In this document: in pieces, positions 59,532 to 64,000 of the stretch
Layout: each line of letters starts with the position of its first letter
Numbering within the stretch: the stretch's first letter is position 1
Assembly: GCF_963678635.1 (NCBI RefSeq)
Contig: NC_087067.1
Span: 60,620,594 to 60,684,593 of the forward strand
Source of the DNA: Symsagittifera roscoffensis
Lineage: Eukaryota > Xenacoelomorpha > Acoela > Convolutidae
Direction of reading: 5' to 3'
Length of the DNA: 64,000 bases
Made by a program: the position numbers and the translations under genes
Notes under the pieces: model-generated
What the model was told of the DNA's origin: nothing
Databases searched by the model: none
What the model saw: only the letters and a program-made list of their open reading frames with translations

Positions 59532-62500
59532 ATCGGTGTTTCCGCACACATTTTATGTCCAACAGTCTATTAGTTTATGTGACAATACCCATCGGTCATT
59601 GAAATGTTATGTCAAAGGTCTTGATTGGTGTTGTCACAACCATTTTATGTCCAGGAGTCGGTTAATTGACGTAACAACGCCCGTCGGTCATTGAAACATA
59701 ATGTCATAGACCTGGATTGTTGTTTCCGCAACCATTTTATGTCCAGGAGTCGGTTAGTTGATGTAACAATGCCCGTCGGTCACTGAAACATAATGCCATA
59801 GACCTTTATTGGTGTTTCCGCACACATTTTATGTCCAGCAGTCTGTTAGTTGATGTAAAAATACCCATCGGTCAAAGAAATGTTATGTCAAAGATCTTGA
59901 TTTGAGAGTCCGCAGCCATTTTATGTCCAGGAATCGGTTAGTTGATGTAACAGTGCCCGTCGGTCAATGAAACTTGATGCCATAGAGCATTTGTGGTGTT
60001 GCCACAACCTTTTTATGTCCAGGAGTCGGTTAATTGACGTAACAATGCCCGTCGGTCACTGAAACATAATGTCATAGACCTAGATCGTTGTTTCCGTAAC
60101 CAAATTATGTCCAGGAGTCGGTTAGTTGATGTAGCAATGCCCGTCGGTCACTGAAACATAATGCCATAGACCTTTATCGGTGTTTCCGCACACATCTTAT
60201 GTCCAGCAGTCTATTAGTTGATGTGACAATACCCATCGGTCACTGAAATGTTATGTCAAAGGTCTTGATCGGTGTTGTCACAACCATTTTATGTCCAGGA
60301 GTCGGTTAATTGACGTAACAATACCCGTCGGTCACTGAAACATAATGTCATAGACCTAGATCGTTGTTTCCGTAACCATTTTATGTCCAGGAGTCGGTTA
60401 GTTGATGTAACAATGCCCGTCGGTCACTGAAACATAATGCCATAGACCTTTATCGGTGTTTCCGCACACATTTTATGTCCAGCAGTCTTTTAGTTGATGT
60501 GACACAACCCATCGGTCACTGAAATGTTATGTCAAAGGTCTTGATCAGTGTTGTCACAACCATTTTATGTCCAGGAGTCGGTTAGTTGACGTAACAATGC
60601 CCGTCGGTCACTGAAACATAATGTCATAGACCTAGAGCGTTATTTCCGCACCACTTTTATGTCCAGTAGTCGGTAAGTTGATGTAACAAGGACCGTCGGT
60701 TAGTGCAACATAAAGTCATAGATCTTTATTGGTGTTTCCGCACCCATTTTATGTCCAGGAGTTGGTTAGTTGATGTAAAAGTGCCCGTCAGTCAATGAAA
60801 CTTGCTGCATAGAACTTTTTTGGTGTTGCCACAACCATTTTATGTCCAGGAGTCGGTTAGTTGACGTAACAACGCCCGTCGGTCACTGAAACATAATGCC
60901 ATAGACCTAGATCGTTGTTTCCGCAATCATTTTAAGTCCAGAAGTCGGTTATTTGATGTACCAATGCCCGTCGGTCACTGAAACATAATGCCATAGACCT
61001 TTATCGGTGTCTCCGCACACATCTTATGTCCAGCAGTCTATTAGTTGATGTGACAATACCCATCGGTCACTGAAATGTTATGTCAAATGTCTTGATTGGT
61101 GTTGTCACAACCATTTTATGTCCAGGAGTCGGTTAATTGACGTTAAAATACCCGTCAGTCACTGAAACATAATGTCATAGACCTAGAACGTTGTTTCCGT
61201 AACCATTTTATGTCCAGGAGTCGGTTAGTTGATGTAACAATGCCCGTCGGTCACTGAAACATAATGCCATAGACCTTTATTGGTGTTTCCGCACACATTT
61301 TATGTCCAGCAGTCTGTTAGTTGATGTAAAAATACACATCGGTCAATGAAATGTTATGTGAAAGATCTTGATTTGAGAGTCCGCAGCCATTTTATGTCCA
61401 GGAATCGGTTAATTGATGTAACAGTGCCCGTCGGTCAATGAAACTTGATGCCATAGAACTTTTGTGGTGTTGCCACAACCTTTTCATGTCCAGGAGTCGG
61501 TTAATTGACGTAACAATGCCCGTCGGTCACTGAAACATAATGTCATAGACCTAGATCGTTGTTTCCGTAACCATTTTATGTCCAGGAGTCGGTTAGTTGA
61601 TGTAACAATGCCCGTCGGTCACTGAAACATAATGCCATAGACCTTTATCGGTGGTTCCGCACACATCTTATGTCCAGCAGTCTATTAGTTGATGTGACAA
61701 TACCCATCGGTCAATGAAATTTTATGTCAAAGGTCTTGATCGGTGTTGTCACAACCATTTTATGTCCAGGAGTCGGTTAATTGACGTAACAATACCCGTC
61801 GGTCACTGAAACATAATGTCATAGACCTAGATCGTTGTTTCCGTAACCATTTTATGTCCAGGAGTCGGTTAGTTGATGTAACAATGCCCGTCGGTCACTG
61901 AAACATAATGCCATAGACCTTTATCGGTGTTTCCGCACACATTTTATGTCCAGCAGTCTTTTAGTTGATGTGACAATACCCATCGGTCACTGAAGTGTTA
62001 TGTCAAAGGTCTTGATCGGTGTTGTCACAACCATTTTATGTCCAGGAGTCGGTTAGTTGACGTAACAATGCCCGTCGGTCACTGAAACATAATGTCATAG
62101 ACCTAAATCGGTGTTTCCGCACACATTTTATGTCCAACAGTCTATTAGTTTATGTGACAATACCCATCGGTCATTGAAATGTTATGTCAAAGGTCTTGAT
62201 TGGTGTTGTCACAACCATTTTATGTCCAGGAGTCGGTTAATTGACGTAACAACGCCCGTCGGTCATTGAAACATAATGTCATAGACCTGGATTGTTGTTT
62301 CCGCAACCATTTTATGTCCAGGAGTCGGTTAGTTGATGTAACAATGCCCGTCGGTCACTGAAACATAATGCCATAGACCTTTATTGGTGTTTCCGCACAC
62401 ATTTTATGTCCAGCAGTCTGTTAGTTGATGTAAAAATACCCATCGGTCAAAGAAATGTTATGTCAAAGATCTTGATTTGAGAGTCCGCAGCCATTTTATG

Positions 62501-64000
62501 TCCAGGAATCGGTTAGTTGATGTAACAGTGCCCGTCGGTCAATGAAACTTGATGCCATAGAGCATTTGTGGTGTTGCCACAACCTTTTTATGTCCAGGAG
62601 TCGGTTAATTGACGTAACAATGCCCGTCGGTCACTGAAACATAATGTCATAGACCTAGATCGTTGTTTCCGTAACCAAATTATGTCCAGGAGTCGGTTAG
62701 TTGATGTAGCAATGCCCGTCGGTCACTGAAACATAATGCCATAGACCTTTATCGGTGTTTCCGCACACATCTTATGTCCAGCAGTCTATTAGTTGATGTG
62801 ACAATACCCATCGGTCACTGAAATGTTATGTCAAAGGTCTTGATCGGTGTTGTCACAACCATTTTATGTCCAGGAGTCGGTTAATTGACGTAACAATACC
62901 CGTCGGTCACTGAAACATAATGTCATAGACCTAGATCGTTGTTTCCGTAACCATTTTATGTCCAGGAGTCGGTTAGTTGATGTAACAATGCCCGTCGGTC
63001 ACTGAAACATAATGCCATAGACCTTTATCGGTGTTTCCGCACACATTTTATGTCCAGCAGTCTTTTAGTTGATGTGACACAACCCATCGGTCACTGAAAT
63101 GTTATGTCAAAGGTCTTGATCAGTGTTGTCACAACCATTTTATGTCCAGGAGTCGGTTAGTTGACGTAACAATGCCCGTCGGTCACTGAAACATAATGTC
63201 ATAGACCTAGAGCGTTATTTCCGCACCACTTTTATGTCCAGTAGTCGGTAAGTTGATGTAACAAGGACCGTCGGTTAGTGCAACATAAAGTCATAGATCT
63301 TTATTGGTGTTTCCGCACCCATTTTATGTCCAGGAGTTGGTTAGTTGATGTAAAAGTGCCCGTCAGTCAATGAAACTTGCTGCATAGAACTTTTTTGGTG
63401 TTGCCACAACCATTTTATGTCCAGGAGTCGGTTAGTTGACGTAACAACGCCCGTCGGTCACTGAAACATAATGCCATAGACCTAGATCGTTGTTTCCGCA
63501 ATCATTTTAAGTCCAGAAGTCGGTTATTTGATGTACCAATGCCCTTCGGTCACTGAAACATAATGCCATAGACCTTTATCGGTGTCTCCGCACACATCTT
63601 ATGTCCAGCAGTCTATTAGTTGATGTGACAATACCCATCGGTCACTGAAATGTTATGTCAAATGTCTTGATTGGTGTTGTCACAACCATTTTATGTCCAG
63701 GAGTCGGTTAATTGACGTTAAAATACCCGTCAGTCACTGAAACATAATGTCATAGACCTAGAACGTTGTTTCCGTAACCATTTTATGTCCAGGAGTCGGT
63801 TAGTTGATGTAACAATGCCCGTCGGTCACTGAAACATAATGCCATAGACCTTTATTGGTGTTTCCGCACACATTTTATGTCCAGCAGTCTGTTAGTTGAT
63901 GTAAAAATACACATCGGTCAATGAAATGTTATGTGAAAGATCTTGATTTGAGAGTCCGCAGCCATTTTATGTCCAGGAATCGGTTAATTGATGTAACAGT
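59532..64000. repeat. Satellite block with 2575-bp (28-mer) higher-order repeat
   Basis: Sequence from about 59532 is repeated from about 62107 to the window end. Checked pairs are 59556/62131, 60006/62581 and 61326/63901. I noticed only single scattered differences, such as CCCGTC at 60967 against CCCTTC at 63542. Confidence 0.93.

Larger units (their letters stand above)
32975..64000. repeat. ~92-bp satellite array (about 31 kb, open at right edge)
   Basis: Monomers start at 32977, 33069 and 33161 and continue to the window end; the length implies roughly 330-340 copies. Conserved blocks in order are GTCGGTCACTGAAACATAAT, GTCATAGACCTTTATCGGTG, TTTCCGCACCCATTTTATGT, CCAGGAGTCGGTTAGTTGAT and GTAACAATGCCC. 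Because 92 is not a multiple of three, minus-strand open frames (CFSDRRALLHQLTDSWT-like) drift through frames and end; they are not genes. No unrelated insertion was seen inside the array. Confidence 0.98.

Noticed and set aside
32975-64000. CRISPR-like or spaced repeat array
   Set aside because: The repeat is continuous at about 92 bp with no unique spacers; this is satellite DNA in a eukaryotic context.
54680-64000. CENP-B-box-like element in the monomer
   Set aside because: GCCCGTCGGTCACTGAA matches the CCCG end of the box core but fails at the required T and CG positions; the match is partial and likely chance.

Overview
The window looks like AT-rich, repeat-dominated nuclear DNA from an invertebrate animal. 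The evidence is decayed metazoan-type mobile elements (a Ty3/gypsy-like retroelement with gag and pol pieces, a Polinton/Maverick DNA transposon, a Tc1/mariner-like MITE) and about 31 kb of satellite DNA. The species cannot be named from sequence alone. I see no intact protein-coding gene, no tRNA or rRNA, no CRISPR array and no prokaryotic operon. Nearly every recognisable reading frame is a pseudogene.

Layout. (1) 1-5305: two near-identical copies of a composite repeat, 3275 bp apart, in minus orientation relative to the same modules at 21.9-29.1 kb. (2) 5308-5935: a GC-richer block of unknown origin with a weak RecQ-helicase-like hint. (3) 6485-7772: a glycosyltransferase-like pseudogene split by a 653-bp MITE in a TA target. 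(4) 8.5-9.5 kb: degenerate short tandem repeats; 9.5-13 kb is mostly featureless AT-rich DNA. (5) 13.05-14.33 kb: an LTR-like repeat followed by a broken gag on the plus strand. (6) 17.0-21.96 kb: on the minus strand an LTR-like repeat, reverse transcriptase C-terminus, RNase H and integrase, followed by an ORF with a membrane segment and a proline-rich ORF. The two retroelement fragments converge. (7) 22.4-29.07 kb: two tandem copies of a ~3.36-kb composite unit. (8) 29.26-32.97 kb: a decayed Polinton, plus strand: small membrane protein, packaging ATPase, unknown conserved protein, integrase, structural-type protein, small basic protein. (9) 32,975-64,000: a ~92-bp satellite running off the window, starting inside the last Polinton gene.

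The satellite is hierarchical. Its left edge has no clear higher-order period. Further in come blocks with periods of about 641 (7-mer), 457/915 (5/10-mer), 1287 (14-mer), 1557 and 1563 (17-mer) and 2575 bp (28-mer); the right part also has a three-monomer base pattern. The last 2575-bp repeat is almost identical to its neighbour, so recent amplification is toward the right.

No functional multi-gene system is preserved. The most informative observations are the empty-site logic of the MITE insertion, the Polinton/satellite junction, a conversion-like 54-bp patch shared between satellite blocks 14.6 kb apart, and the inverted composite repeats flanking the retroelement cluster.
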